Positions 1 through 9,366 are shown, numbered from the stretch's first letter. The stretch: DNA of 64,000 nt from Biostraticola tofi (GCF_004343195.1 NZ_SMCR01000003.1:248001-312000); one strand, 5' to 3'. Notes: generated from the sequence alone by a model not told the origin. Made by a program: numbers and translations.

Positions 1-36
1 CTGCAGGGGCATGGCATTATGCCGTTGTTGCCCATC

Positions 37-66
37 AAAAAAGACACCTTCGGGTGTCTTTTTTTT
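37..66 (+). terminator. Rho-independent terminator of the upstream gene
   Basis: A-run, stem AAGACACC, loop TTCG, stem GGTGTCTT, then a T-run: a canonical intrinsic terminator. It works in either direction by symmetry. No gene is complete to its left. In E. coli the gene before comEC is ihfB, so this may be its terminator, but that is inferred from synteny only. Confidence 0.85.
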
Positions 67-272
67 GCCCGTCGTCTGGCGGACGAAGCTCGATAAACCC
101 CGTTGTGCTAGCTCCCAACACCCGCTGGGCATGTAAACTCAATACGGCCATCGCTGTTTATGTTCTTCGTTAAACCTATTTTATAAATGGAGCTGCTGGG
201 TAATGATTGAAATTGAACCTGGATGATGCATGGTTTACAGTGAGCACTGTCCAGCGGTTTAAGGCGTATCTC

Positions 273-1040
273 ATGAAGGTTTTTATTTTGAGCATGGCAA
301 AGTCTGTTCAACGGCGGGAATCGATCATTGCGCAGTGTGAAAAAAATAAACTGGATTATGAAGTCATAGAAGCGGTCGACGGCAATGCGCTGTCGGAAGA
401 AGAGCGTATTAAACATACGCAAAAATTGAATTATGCCTTCCAAAACGGTGAGATTGGATGTGCCTTGAGCCATCAGAAAATTTACCAAAAAATGCTGGAC
501 GAGAACATTTCTAATGCGTTAATCCTTGAGGATGATGCCGCCATTTCGAACGGTATTGATGTTGTTTTAGACAGTTTCCCTTATGCTACCAATCAGGCCG
601 TACCGACAATAATACTCTTAAGCAAAGTCAATAAATTAATAAATAAGCCATTGTTTAATATAGATAAAAAGTATTCCCTGTATCCTGTTTATCATGCTAC
701 AACATCGCATGGCTATATTATTAACCAGGCGGCAGCGGCGGCTCTGCTGCAATTTCTCTATCCTGTATGGATGGTGGCAGATAAATGGTCTTTGTTTGAA
801 GAATACGCCAAGGTAAAGGTGTTGGCCGTTCATCCAGCGGCTATTTTGCTGTCTGGACATGCAACGGTATCGACTATCAATCCGGCAAACAACCCATGTG
901 CTATTTCCGCTAAGAAGAAAAAAGTGTGGGGTGAATTGATGACCCTAAAACCGTTAAAGGTCAAACTGAAACACAAAATCAGAAAATTAATCATTCCCCT
1001 ATTTTCGGAAATCATCGATTTAAAAAAACCAGTTCCTTAA
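273..1040 (+). CDS. Glycosyltransferase family 25 (LPS/glycan biosynthesis)
   Basis: A 255-residue protein of the GT25 family (LOS/LPS galactosyl- or glucosyltransferase type), expected to act at the cytoplasmic face of the inner membrane on lipooligosaccharide or another glycan. The family pattern is clear: N-terminal VFILSMAKSVQRRE, then EAVDGNAL near residue 33, IGCALSHQKIY near 61, and the acidic ILEDDAAI near 84-91. The ATG at 273 is chosen because it begins at the conserved first strand and has an AAGG Shine-Dalgarno about eight bases upstream; an in-frame TTG at 207 would add 22 residues without family similarity. The gene is visibly more AT-rich than its neighbours and stands alone between two terminators. 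E. coli has no gene at this place, so lateral acquisition is likely. The sugar and acceptor cannot be told. Confidence 0.85.
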   Translation: MKVFILSMAKSVQRRESIIAQCEKNKLDYEVIEAVDGNALSEEERIKHTQKLNYAFQNGEIGCALSHQKIYQKMLDENISNALILEDDAAISNGIDVVLDSFPYATNQAVPTIILLSKVNKLINKPLFNIDKKYSLYPVYHATTSHGYIINQAAAAALLQFLYPVWMVADKWSLFEEYAKVKVLAVHPAAILLSGHATVSTINPANNPCAISAKKKKVWGELMTLKPLKVKLKHKIRKLIIPLFSEIIDLKKPVP

Positions 1041-1064
1041 AGTCCTATCCCCTCAGCGATGATT

Positions 1065-1086
1065 CAGCCCTGGCTTTCCAGGGCTG
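1065..1086. terminator. Hairpin between convergent GT25 gene and agp
   Basis: Perfect nine-base stem CAGCCCTGG / CCAGGGCTG with a four-base loop lies between the two convergent genes. The T-tract is poor on both sides, so termination strength is uncertain, but position and symmetry fit a shared bidirectional terminator. Confidence 0.6.
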
Positions 1087-1112
1087 TTCAACCATCAGCC
1101 AGCATTAATCAG

Positions 1113-2372
1113 CTAGTTGTTTAACACATCCTGCAGCACGGTTTTGAACTTATCAAAAGAACAGAAACCCTGTGCATCAATCGGGCATCCTTCCAGTTCC
1201 AGCACGGTTCGCTGGGGTGGCTTTTGCCGGTTCAGTTCCTGCAAGCCCTTAATCTGGTCAGTCGATTGATAGACATATTCGATTTTCATCAAATCTTTGC
1301 CAGAGGCGTCTTTCCAGCGTTCAAACACCACTTTGCCGCCGATAGGGGTGGTCTCAAACTGGTTCGGCAATTGGTAGGGTTTGACTTTCAACGCTGAAAA
1401 CAGCGAGGCCACATTGGAGTCATGCCCGGCAAGAAAGGTAAACTTCGCTTTATCGGCGGAATCAGTAAAAACATCGCTGAGGTATTTTACCAATTTGGCG
1501 CTGACTTCTTTAGCGACCACCGGCGCGCTGAAGACCACCGAATTGTAGTACTCCTTGATGGCCACCAGTTTTTCAAACTGTTGATCGGTTTTGATTTTGC
1601 CCCAGGCAACTGATGATAATGGCGAACCTTCGTAATACTGGAGAATAAAGGCATCGGCTATCGAGGTACCCATTTTTAATGGGCCGGTCACCCCAGGTTC
1701 TTCGCCGGCGACGATTTTAACGCTGCTGGGCAATGTCGTCAGATCACATTGCTTGTCCTGCTGACAGTTGGCCGATTGTGTATAGTTAATCACCTGCATC
1801 ATATCCTGATAGCTGGTTTTCAGCCGATTGTTCAGGCCGTCCAGTCCGCCATCACCGGCCCGCTCTTGAATCGAGGCGATAGCCCGCTGTTTGAAATCTT
1901 CACTGTTATCGGTGATGATCGGGTTAAAGGTGGCATCCATGGTGCCCAGCTTTTCTTTGTGATGCACCGGCACGATACATCCCGGAAAGGCGCCGACCGA
2001 GAAGAATTGTGCAGTGGCTATAGTTCGCTGCAGGCTATTGGCATAAAAGTACACGTCTTTGTCAGTCGGGCAGGTGTCGCTTGCCAAAAGCTTGTTATCC
2101 ACCAGCCACTCGCTGAAATAATGGCCGAAATACGATTCAAGCGCTCCGCCGCGGGTAGTCAGATAGCTGCTGGGTGTATCCCACTGGGGCCATTGGTCCG
2201 GGGTGACTTTTCCCAATGCGCTGCTGGGACTGGACAGCGGTGCTCGTAGGCCATGGCGGCTAAACACCATCACCTGTTCCAGGGTGTAAGCCTGGGTAGC
2301 GGCTACGACATCAGAAGATATCGCCAAACAGAAAGGCAACCCGGCTAACAAACTGTATTTGAATTTACGCAT
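1113..2372 (-). CDS. agp: Glucose-1-phosphatase, periplasmic histidine acid phosphatase
   Basis: A 419-residue secreted phosphatase that hydrolyses glucose-1-phosphate (and possibly phytate) in the periplasm, letting the cell use sugar phosphates as carbon source. Residues 1-25 form a signal peptide ending VVAA. The histidine acid phosphatase signature RHGLRAP is at 39-45, with nucleophile His40, and the distal HD pair is at 317-318 (AGHDSNVAS). Stretches such as YANSLQRT, TAQFF and FNPIITD identify it as Agp rather than AppA. The start at 2372 precedes the signal peptide and has an AGGAG site; a more upstream start would bury the signal sequence. In E. coli agp adjoins yccJ-wrbA, which here lie 60 kb away, so the gene has moved. 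From memory, E. coli Agp has Asn in place of the Gly in this motif. Confidence 0.93.
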   Translation of the reverse strand: MRKFKYSLLAGLPFCLAISSDVVAATQAYTLEQVMVFSRHGLRAPLSSPSSALGKVTPDQWPQWDTPSSYLTTRGGALESYFGHYFSEWLVDNKLLASDTCPTDKDVYFYANSLQRTIATAQFFSVGAFPGCIVPVHHKEKLGTMDATFNPIITDNSEDFKQRAIASIQERAGDGGLDGLNNRLKTSYQDMMQVINYTQSANCQQDKQCDLTTLPSSVKIVAGEEPGVTGPLKMGTSIADAFILQYYEGSPLSSVAWGKIKTDQQFEKLVAIKEYYNSVVFSAPVVAKEVSAKLVKYLSDVFTDSADKAKFTFLAGHDSNVASLFSALKVKPYQLPNQFETTPIGGKVVFERWKDASGKDLMKIEYVYQSTDQIKGLQELNRQKPPQRTVLELEGCPIDAQGFCSFDKFKTVLQDVLNN

Positions 2373-2620
2373 ACTCACTCCTGGAGGCAGCCATAGACAA
2401 TCAAAGGGAACATTACGGGTAAAAAAAGATGAATAAATCATTTCTATTTACATGATGTCTAGAGTAACGATTTTTTGCCAGCGCTGCGGCCGGTAAAAAG
2501 GAGGAACTATCGCGTCTGTCACAAAACTGCAACAATAGTGTTTCGAACCGGCGGTTTTAAGGGATAAAAAATCAGCGGCAAACCGGCTGACCCGATCTAT
2601 CCGCCCATAATCCAATAACC

Positions 2621-2756
2621 TGCTTGCTTGCTTACTTACTTACTTACTTGCTTACCTGCTTACCTGCTTACCTGCTTACCTGCTTACCTGCTTACCTGCT
2701 TACCTGTTTACCTGTTTACCTGTTTACCTGTTTACCTGCTTACCTGCTTACCTGTT
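2621..2756. repeat. Tandem tetranucleotide/octanucleotide array
   Basis: Thirty-four consecutive four-base units. The first seven are TGCT/TACT types (TGCT x3, TACT x4). From 2649 the array settles into an eight-base unit: TGCTTACC x7, TGTTTACC x4, TGCTTACC x2, then TGTT. There is no interruption or frame slip across 136 bases. The plus strand has no stop codon in any of the three frames within the array; the minus strand has TAA in all three. It is intergenic, between agp (divergent) and comEC. Such arrays expand and contract by slipped-strand mispairing. Confidence 0.97.
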
Positions 2757-3016
2757 TCTCAATTACTCAAACACTTTATTGCTCAATGATTTAATTGCCA
2801 AATGATCCATTAACCCAAGAACCCAATTGTCCAAGGATTTCAATACTCAGATGCCGCTAGACGCTAATCCCGATCACAATCTTGCTCAGGTTATATGCAA
2901 CAAATCGGCAAGTCCTGAAGGAGGTGCGCTTAATGCCATATGCAGCATGGCCCTGTCCTCCCGGTTCGGATAAAACAGACTCAGCCTGACAAGCAGGTGT
3001 GCGCCGGGAGGCAGCG
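2757..3016. other. Gap between repeat array and comEC, no gene seen
   Basis: AT-rich for the first hundred bases, with loosely recurring words (CTCAAT, CCAA, AATTG) that might be decayed sequence, then ordinary composition up to comEC. No convincing reading frame, RNA or terminator is visible. A promoter for comEC probably lies here but I cannot place it. Confidence 0.4.
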
Positions 3017-5290
3017 ATGAGACTGTCACTCAATCAAATTGCCGCAGGTATTATTCTCGGCATCTTGCCTCTGACAATGCTGCCCCGATTACCCGGCAGC
3101 GGGGAAATGAGGGCCATGATAACGCTGGCGGCGATGCTGCTGATGCTCAGAATACCGGCTCTGACCTGGGTTGCATTAGCGATGGCAGCCTTTGTCTGGG
3201 GATGTGTTGCCGGCAGTCAATTACTGACGCAGACCGAACAGCTGGCCATGAGCAACCTCAAGGTAGACGCCAGGATTATCAGCGTCAATAGCCAGGATCC
3301 ACCGGCTGACCGGGCTCTGATTAAAATCCTGCGGGTGCGGGGTGAGCGATTGTTTCCGCCGGCCTATGCCTGGGTCAGCTGGAAAAAACTGCCTTCAGCC
3401 TGGTGCGGGGGACAGGAATGGAGCCTGACGCTGAAATTGCGTCCCCAGCACAGCCGGTTAAATGAAGGCGGATTTGACAGTCAGCGCCATGCGATCGCCA
3501 ACCATCAGATGTTAACTGGCCGGGTCATCAGAGCCAGGCTGACGCAGGCGGACTGCGGATTGCGACAGCGGATGGTCCTGAGCGCGGTAGAACAGCAAAA
3601 GGGGCTGCGCTGGTCATCCATTCTTATGGCGCTGGCTTTTGGCGAGAGCCGTGAATTGCCTCAGCCGGTTCGTCTGCTGCTGCAGCAAACCGGCACCGCC
3701 CACCTGATGGCGATATCCGGTTTGCATATCTCATTGGCGGCCTTGTTCGGCTGGCTGATTGCCAGGGCGGGGCAGTTACTGCTTCCCTCCCGGTGGCTTC
3801 ATGCCGCCATGCCGTTGGTGATAAGCTGGATGACCGCGGCTGCCTATGTCTGGGTGTCCGGCGCCAATTTCCCGGCCCTGCGCGCCCTGCTGGCGCTCAG
3901 CATATGGATCACGTTGCGAATGCGCGGGATCCACTGCGATGCCTGTCAGGTCTGGCTATGGTGCGTGGCGCTGATTCTGGTGAGCGACCCTTTGAGCGTC
4001 TTATCCACCAGCCTGTGGCTGTCCTGCCTGGCGGTCGGCGCTCTGCTGTTCTGGTTCCGCTGGGCGCCGCTACCGGTGAGCATGCAGCATGGCGGGCGGT
4101 GGGCCCCGCTGAGGTGGCTGCATCTGCAGGCCGGTATGTCGCTGCTGCTGCTGCCCCTGCAGTGGGGGTTATTTCAGGGGGCAAATGCGCTGTCGCTACC
4201 GGCCAACCTCTGGGCGGTGCCGCTGGTTTCGTTTATTACTACGCCGCTGGTGCTGAGCGCTTTGTGCCTCGGCAGCCTGCCGCTGATAAGCCGATGTTGC
4301 TGGTGGCTGGCAGATTTATCACTGACCGGGGTCATGGTGCCCCTTGAACCCCTGCAGCAGGGATGGATGGGGCTTGGCAAAGCCGGGCTTATTATCAGCA
4401 TTGTCGGCTGGCTGCTGGTCATTATGCTGCGCTTTGGCTGGTGGAAACGCTATCCTCTGAACACGCTGGTTATCATCCTGCTGCTGCTTAACGGCCGCGA
4501 ACGCAGCGATCGCGTGCGCTGGCGAGCCCATATGCTGGATGTCGGTCATGGCCTGGCCATGGTTATCGAGTCCAATCATCGGGCGATTATCTACGATACC
4601 GGCGCCGGCTGGCAGGGAGGCAACATAGGTAAAGCCGAAATCATGCCTTTCATCAGCTGGCGTGGGCTGAGGCCCGACGCAATTGTGTTGAGCCACAGCC
4701 ATCTGGATCACATCGGTGGCCTCAATACCCTCAAACAGGCCTGGCCATGGGTACCGGTGTCAAGTTCTTATCGCGCCGCCGGTCATGAGCCTTGCCTGCG
4801 AGGACAGCAGTGGCAGTGGCAGGGGCTGACATTTTCGGTGCTGTGGCCGAAGGCGCTGGTTCAGAGAGCCGCGAATGATGATTCCTGTGTGATTGCCGTA
4901 ACCGATGGCAAGTATCGACTGCTGCTGACCGGCGACATCGAAGCACGGGCGGAACGTGCCTTGCTGAAGCTGGACAGGGCGGCACTGCAGGCGGATATTC
5001 TGCAGGTACCCCACCATGGCAGCAAGACCTCTTCCACGCAGCAATTTTTGCGAGCGGTGGGGCCACGGGCGGCCTTATCTTCAGCTGCCCGATTCAGTCC
5101 ATGGCGCTTGCCGGCGCCAAAAATCAGAGAGCGTTATGAAAAAGCAGGAATCAACTGGCACGATACCGCCCTCTCCGGACAAATTACGGTGGCGTTTTAT
5201 GATGATTTTATTGAGGTAAAAGGCTACCGGCAGCAAATATCGGTGAGATGGTTTCACCAGTGGTTTGGCGTCAAAGGCGTAAATGGGTAG
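3017..5290 (+). CDS. comEC: ComEC/Rec2-family DNA uptake channel protein
   Basis: A 757-residue polytopic inner-membrane protein (E. coli YcaI) thought to form the channel carrying single-stranded DNA into the cytoplasm. The N-terminal part has several hydrophobic helices and an OB-like segment. The competence domain begins near residue 225 with GTAHLMAISGLH. The C-terminal metallo-beta-lactamase domain has LSHSHLDHIGG near 558-568, LLTGDIEA, and VPHHGSKTSS near 663, so metal ligands are retained. The ATG at 3017 follows GGAGG; a GTG 18 bases upstream is less likely. Together with sxy further along, it leaves open regulated DNA uptake or use of DNA as nutrient. Only 38 bases separate it from msbA. 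Confidence 0.93.
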   Translation: MRLSLNQIAAGIILGILPLTMLPRLPGSGEMRAMITLAAMLLMLRIPALTWVALAMAAFVWGCVAGSQLLTQTEQLAMSNLKVDARIISVNSQDPPADRALIKILRVRGERLFPPAYAWVSWKKLPSAWCGGQEWSLTLKLRPQHSRLNEGGFDSQRHAIANHQMLTGRVIRARLTQADCGLRQRMVLSAVEQQKGLRWSSILMALAFGESRELPQPVRLLLQQTGTAHLMAISGLHISLAALFGWLIARAGQLLLPSRWLHAAMPLVISWMTAAAYVWVSGANFPALRALLALSIWITLRMRGIHCDACQVWLWCVALILVSDPLSVLSTSLWLSCLAVGALLFWFRWAPLPVSMQHGGRWAPLRWLHLQAGMSLLLLPLQWGLFQGANALSLPANLWAVPLVSFITTPLVLSALCLGSLPLISRCCWWLADLSLTGVMVPLEPLQQGWMGLGKAGLIISIVGWLLVIMLRFGWWKRYPLNTLVIILLLLNGRERSDRVRWRAHMLDVGHGLAMVIESNHRAIIYDTGAGWQGGNIGKAEIMPFISWRGLRPDAIVLSHSHLDHIGGLNTLKQAWPWVPVSSSYRAAGHEPCLRGQQWQWQGLTFSVLWPKALVQRAANDDSCVIAVTDGKYRLLLTGDIEARAERALLKLDRAALQADILQVPHHGSKTSSTQQFLRAVGPRAALSSAARFSPWRLPAPKIRERYEKAGINWHDTALSGQITVAFYDDFIEVKGYRQQISVRWFHQWFGVKGVNG

Positions 5291-5328
5291 AATGGTCGGC
5301 TATTTAGGACTAAGCGCTGGTTAATTGA

Positions 5329-7077
5329 ATGCTCAATGATAAAGATCTCTCCACCTGGCAGACCTTTCGTCGCCTATGGCCGATGATCTCCCCTTTTAAA
5401 GCTGGCCTGATTGCTGCGGCGATCGCTCTTATAATCAATGCCGCCAGCGATACGTTTATGCTGTCATTGCTCAAGCCATTGCTTGATGAAGGCTTTGGCA
5501 AATCCAACAGCCAAATCCTGGTCTGGATGCCGCTGGCGGTCATCGGCCTGATGGTTATCCGCGGTATTACCAGTTTTGTTTCCAGCTACTGCGTTTCCTG
5601 GGTATCAGGCAAAGTGGTGATGCAGATGCGCCGTCGGTTATTCGGCCATATGATGGGCATGCCGGTTTCGTTCTTCGACCAGCAGTCCACCGGCACGCTT
5701 TTATCACGTATCACTTACGACTCGGAGCAGGTAGCCTCCTCCTCCTCGAGCGCGCTGATTACCGTGGTGCGGGAAGGGGCCTCGATTATTGGCCTGTTCA
5801 TCATGATGTTTTACTACAGCTGGCAGCTTTCACTGATCCTGCTGGTGATTGCGCCAATCGTCTCGGTAGCTATCCGGGTTATTTCGAAACGTTTTCGAAA
5901 TATCAGTAAAAACATGCAGAACACCATGGGCCAAGTCACCACTAGCGCAGAACAAATGCTCAAAGGCCATAAAGAGGTGCTTATTTTTGGTGGCCAGGAA
6001 GTGGAAAACAAACGCTTCAATCAGGTCAGCAACCGCATGCGCCAACAGGGCATGAAAATGGTATCAGCCTCGTCGGTTTCTGATCCGCTGATTCAGTTCA
6101 TCGCCTCACTGGCTCTGGCATTTGTACTGTATGCCGCCAGTTTTCCAAGCGTGATGGAAAACCTGACCGCCGGCACCATCACGGTGGTGTTTTCATCGAT
6201 GATCGCACTGATGCGGCCACTAAAATCTCTGACTAACGTGAATGCCCAGTTCCAGCGCGGTATGGCGGCCTGCCAGACGCTGTTTACCATCCTGGATATG
6301 GAAAAAGAAAAGGATGAGGGGACGCGCGTTATCGAGCGTGCCGAAGGCAACATTCAGCTGCAGGACGTCACCTTTTATTATCCGGGCAAAGAAACCCCGG
6401 CGCTTAAAAATATTTCCATGCGTATTCCTGCGGGTAAAACGGTGGCCCTGGTCGGCCGATCGGGTTCCGGCAAGTCCACCATCGCCAACCTGTTCACCCG
6501 TTTCTACGACATTCAGCAAGGACACATTTTACTGGATGGCCACGACCTGCGCGAGTATACCCTGCAATCCCTGCGTAACCAGGTGGCGGTGGTCTCGCAA
6601 AATGTCCATCTTTTCAATGACACCATTGCCAATAACATTGCCTATGCCAGAATTGATCAGTACAGCCGGGAAGAAATCGAGCGGGCTGCACGTATGGCTT
6701 ATGCCATGGACTTTATAGAAAAAATGGACAATGGTCTCGATACCATGATCGGTGAGAATGGTGTGCTGCTTTCCGGCGGGCAGCGTCAGCGTATCGCTAT
6801 CGCCCGTGCGTTATTACGTGATTCGCCGATCCTGATTCTGGATGAAGCGACCTCAGCGCTGGACACCGAGTCGGAACGCGCCATCCAGAAAGCGCTGGAT
6901 GAACTGCAGAAAAACCGGACTTCGCTGGTGATCGCTCACCGGTTATCGACCATCGAAAAAGCCGATGAAATTCTGGTAGTGGAAGACGGTCGCATTGTGG
7001 AACGCGGCACCCATGCCGAGCTTTTGGCACAGGGCGGCGCCTATGCCCAGCTTCACCGTCTGCAGTTCGGCCAATGA
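5329..7077 (+). CDS. msbA: Lipid A flippase, ABC transporter MsbA
   Basis: A 582-residue half-transporter, the same length as E. coli MsbA. It forms a homodimer in the inner membrane and flips core-lipid A to the periplasmic leaflet. The N-terminal half carries six membrane segments (ABC type 1 exporter); the C-terminal ATPase has Walker [10 protein letters not shown] near 376-384, the Q-loop in VVSQNVHLF, signature LSGGQRQR near 481, Walker [13 protein letters not shown] near 501, and the switch histidine in IAHRLST. Its stop overlaps the lpxK start in ATGA, so the two are translationally coupled. An essential core gene with no sign of decay. Confidence 0.98.
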   Translation: MLNDKDLSTWQTFRRLWPMISPFKAGLIAAAIALIINAASDTFMLSLLKPLLDEGFGKSNSQILVWMPLAVIGLMVIRGITSFVSSYCVSWVSGKVVMQMRRRLFGHMMGMPVSFFDQQSTGTLLSRITYDSEQVASSSSSALITVVREGASIIGLFIMMFYYSWQLSLILLVIAPIVSVAIRVISKRFRNISKNMQNTMGQVTTSAEQMLKGHKEVLIFGGQEVENKRFNQVSNRMRQQGMKMVSASSVSDPLIQFIASLALAFVLYAASFPSVMENLTAGTITVVFSSMIALMRPLKSLTNVNAQFQRGMAACQTLFTILDMEKEKDEGTRVIERAEGNIQLQDVTFYYPGKETPALKNISMRIPAGKTVALVGRSGSGKSTIANLFTRFYDIQQGHILLDGHDLREYTLQSLRNQVAVVSQNVHLFNDTIANNIAYARIDQYSREEIERAARMAYAMDFIEKMDNGLDTMIGENGVLLSGGQRQRIAIARALLRDSPILILDEATSALDTESERAIQKALDELQKNRTSLVIAHRLSTIEKADEILVVEDGRIVERGTHAELLAQGGAYAQLHRLQFGQ

Positions 7078-8075
7078 TTGAGCGTCTCTGGTTCGGCGGG
7101 TCTGGCGGGTATCGGCTGCTCTTGCCGCTGGCCTGGATTTATGGAGCCGTTACCGGGTTGATAAAGCTGAGCTACCGCCTGGGCTGGCGGCGGGTGGCGT
7201 ATTTCAACCTGCCGGTGGTGGTGGTCGGCAATCTGACCGCGGGAGGCAATGGTAAAACGCCGGTTGTGCTGTGGCTGGTTGAGCATCTGCAACAGCGTGG
7301 CTGGCGGGTGGGGGTGGTATCGCGTGGTTATGGCGGCAAAGCGACTCACTATCCACTGGTACTGGAAAAAAACACCTCTACCTCGGCGGCGGGTGATGAA
7401 CCGGTGCTGATTTTTCAGCGCACCGGCGCACCGGTAGCGGTAGCGCCGGTGCGCGCCGCTGCAGTTGCCGCTTTACTTGAATGCCACCAGCTGGATGTGA
7501 TTATCACTGATGATGGATTACAGCATTATGCGCTGGGACGTGATATCGAGTGGGTGGTGATTGACGGCGTGCGGCGCTTTGGCAATGGCTGGTGGCTTCC
7601 GGCCGGCCCGATGCGCGAGCGTGCCGGACGCCTGGCAAGCGTCGATGCCGTCATCGTCAATGGCGGTCAGCCTCAGGCGGGCGAAGTGCCGATGCAACTG
7701 ACGCCTGGACCGGCGGTTAACCTGGTCACCGGTGAGCGTAAGCCGGTGACCAGCCTGTCTCGCGTGGTAGCCATGGCCGGTATCGGCCATCCGCCTCGCT
7801 TTTTTGCTACCCTCAGAGAATTGGGCGTACAGGTGGTCGGAGAAGTCGCTTTTGCCGATCATCAGCCTTATGAGGCAAACCAGCTTTCCAGGTTGACCGT
7901 TCCAGGGCAAACGCTACTGATGACCGAAAAAGACGCGGTTAAATGTCGCTCTTTTGCATCTGCCGACTGGTGGTATCTGCCGGTTGACGCCCGTATGCCG
8001 GAAGCGGCAACCCAGCGATTGCTGGCACCGATTGAACAGGCCATTGAACATCATAAAGGCAAGCATCGGCTATAA
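7074..8075 (+). CDS. lpxK: Tetraacyldisaccharide 4'-kinase
   Basis: A 333-residue membrane-associated kinase that phosphorylates the 4' position of the lipid A disaccharide precursor, the sixth step of the Raetz pathway. An N-terminal hydrophobic segment is followed by the P-loop [11 protein letters not shown] at about 52-63, then the family motifs SRGYGG and DDGLQH. The start ATG lies inside the last codons of msbA (four-base overlap), pairing synthesis of lipid A with its export. In E. coli ycaQ follows lpxK; here there is a terminator-like hairpin and a gene-free stretch instead. Confidence 0.98.
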   Translation: MIERLWFGGSGGYRLLLPLAWIYGAVTGLIKLSYRLGWRRVAYFNLPVVVVGNLTAGGNGKTPVVLWLVEHLQQRGWRVGVVSRGYGGKATHYPLVLEKNTSTSAAGDEPVLIFQRTGAPVAVAPVRAAAVAALLECHQLDVIITDDGLQHYALGRDIEWVVIDGVRRFGNGWWLPAGPMRERAGRLASVDAVIVNGGQPQAGEVPMQLTPGPAVNLVTGERKPVTSLSRVVAMAGIGHPPRFFATLRELGVQVVGEVAFADHQPYEANQLSRLTVPGQTLLMTEKDAVKCRSFASADWWYLPVDARMPEAATQRLLAPIEQAIEHHKGKHRL

Positions 8076-8078
8076 AAA

Positions 8079-8107
8079 AACGGCCCATCCGTCAGGGAAG
8101 GGCCGTT
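8079..8107 (+). terminator. Hairpin after lpxK
   Basis: AACGGCCC pairs perfectly with GGGCCGTT around a 13-base loop, starting four bases after the lpxK stop codon, with an A-run before it. The downstream T-tract is poor, so this may be a weak terminator or mRNA-end stabiliser. Confidence 0.6.
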
Positions 8108-8202
8108 CGATACGATGTGTTTTGCTTAGCGGCTGTAATTAGCGAACAAAGCAATTATTTTGTGTAATGTTTTCATGGCAGGTATGTCTTATATTAATAA
8201 AA

Positions 8203-8218
8203 TGTGACTCATGTCACA
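8203..8218. promoter_or_regulatory. Consensus CRP binding site (orphan)
   Basis: TGTGA, six bases, TCACA: both half-sites match the CRP consensus exactly, and the flanks (AAA before, AAA after) also fit. It lies in the 320-base gap between lpxK (stop 8075) and ycaR (start 8396). Neither flanking gene is a known CRP target. The four-base core spacing rules out a matS site, which needs three. Confidence 0.6.
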
Positions 8219-8395
8219 AAAATACTACTCCCCTGAAAACAACATATCAATAACATTCGCTTGAATGCGGACAGATTAAGCCGGCGATGTTAAAAGCCGG
8301 CGGCTATCATCGCCAGTTAACTCCCCCCCTCAGTCGCAATATGCTATTCTCGTAGCCATTAACGCACTGTGCAAGTGTGTCTGTCTGGAGGAAAC

Positions 8396-8575
8396 ATGGA
8401 CCATCGGTTATTGGAAATTGTGGCTTGTCCGGTTTGTAACGGTAAGCTTTATTTTAATAAAGAGAAGCAGGAACTTATCTGCAAATCTGATGCGCTGGCT
8501 TATCCGGTGCGGGATGGCATTCCGGTGCTATTGGAGAGTGAAGCCCGCTCCGTTACCCTGGATGAGACTAATTAA
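8396..8575 (+). CDS. ycaR: Trm112-like zinc-ribbon protein YcaR (UPF0434)
   Basis: A 59-residue protein of the UPF0434/Trm112-like family. CPVCNGKL carries two of the expected cysteines near residues 11-14, and [13 protein letters not shown] is the family hallmark. In eukaryotes and archaea Trm112 activates methyltransferases; the bacterial role is unsettled. The ATG at 8396 sits after GGAGGAAAC; an in-frame GTG upstream adds nine unrelated residues. The stop codon shares a base with the kdsB start (TAATG), so the two form one operon. Confidence 0.93.
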   Translation: MDHRLLEIVACPVCNGKLYFNKEKQELICKSDALAYPVRDGIPVLLESEARSVTLDETN

Positions 8576-9336
8576 TGAGTTTTATCGCCATTATTCCAGC
8601 CCGCTACGCCTCGAGCCGTCTGCCGGGCAAACCGCTGGCGGACATCAACGGCAAGCCGATGGTGGTGCACGTCATGGAACGGGCCATTGAGTCAGGCGCC
8701 GACCGGGTCATTGTCGCTACCGACCATCAGGGGGTGTTCGACGCGGTGACCCGCGCCGGCGGCGAAGCCTGCCTGACCCGGGCCGATCATCATTCAGGGA
8801 CTGAACGCCTAGCGGAGGTCATCGAGCGCTATCGGTTTTCGGACCATCAGATCGTCGTCAATGTGCAAGGCGACGAACCGCTGATACCGCCGGTCATTGT
8901 GCGTCAGGTGGCGAACAATCTGGCCAGCTGTGAAGCCGGTATGGCGACGCTCGCCGTGCCAATCCTGACCGCGGAGGAGGCGTTCAACCCCAATGCGGTG
9001 AAAGTGGTGATGGACAGCCGCGGCTATGCGCTCTATTTTTCGCGCGCCGCCATTCCCTGGGATCGCGAGCGTTTTGCCCAGTCCCGTGCTGAGATTGGCG
9101 ACAGCTTCCTGCGTCATATTGGTATTTATGCCTATCGGGCCGGTTTTATCCGCGGTTATGTACAGTGGCAGCCCAGTAAGCTTGAACAGATCGAAATTCT
9201 CGAGCAGCTCAGGGTACTGTGGTACGGCGAAAAAATACACGTCGCGGTAGCCCATGAGGTGCCCGGCATTGGTGTGGATACCCCTGAGGAGCTCGAGCGC
9301 GTGCGTGAGCTGATGCTTGCCGGCCAGCGAGACTGA
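8575..9336 (+). CDS. kdsB: 3-deoxy-manno-octulosonate cytidylyltransferase
   Basis: A 253-residue cytosolic enzyme that activates Kdo as CMP-Kdo for transfer to lipid A. The nucleotide-binding start [15 protein letters not shown] lies at residues 6-20, followed by [12 protein letters not shown] and the HIGIYAYR segment typical of KdsB. The length is close to the 248 residues of E. coli. It is translationally coupled to ycaR, the same arrangement as in E. coli. Confidence 0.98.
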   Translation: MSFIAIIPARYASSRLPGKPLADINGKPMVVHVMERAIESGADRVIVATDHQGVFDAVTRAGGEACLTRADHHSGTERLAEVIERYRFSDHQIVVNVQGDEPLIPPVIVRQVANNLASCEAGMATLAVPILTAEEAFNPNAVKVVMDSRGYALYFSRAAIPWDRERFAQSRAEIGDSFLRHIGIYAYRAGFIRGYVQWQPSKLEQIEILEQLRVLWYGEKIHVAVAHEVPGIGVDTPEELERVRELMLAGQRD

Positions 9337-9341
9337 AAAAC

Positions 9342-9366
9342 GCCGGGCGCGATGTCTGCGCCCGGT
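9342..9366 (+). terminator. Hairpin after kdsB
   Basis: CCGGGCGC pairs with GCGCCCGG around GATGTCT, six bases past the kdsB stop. The following T-tract is short, so strength is uncertain. Confidence 0.6.

Noticed and set aside
2621-2756. CRISPR array
   Set aside because: The units are four and eight bases with no spacers; it is a simple-sequence repeat.
3793-4347. 184-codon frame inside comEC
   Set aside because: It is in another frame of comEC, GC-driven, with a low-complexity translation.
8204-8217. Possible matS site (GTGAC...GTCAC)
   Set aside because: The arms match but the spacer is four bases; matS requires three (GTGACRNYGTCAC). The CRP reading fits better.
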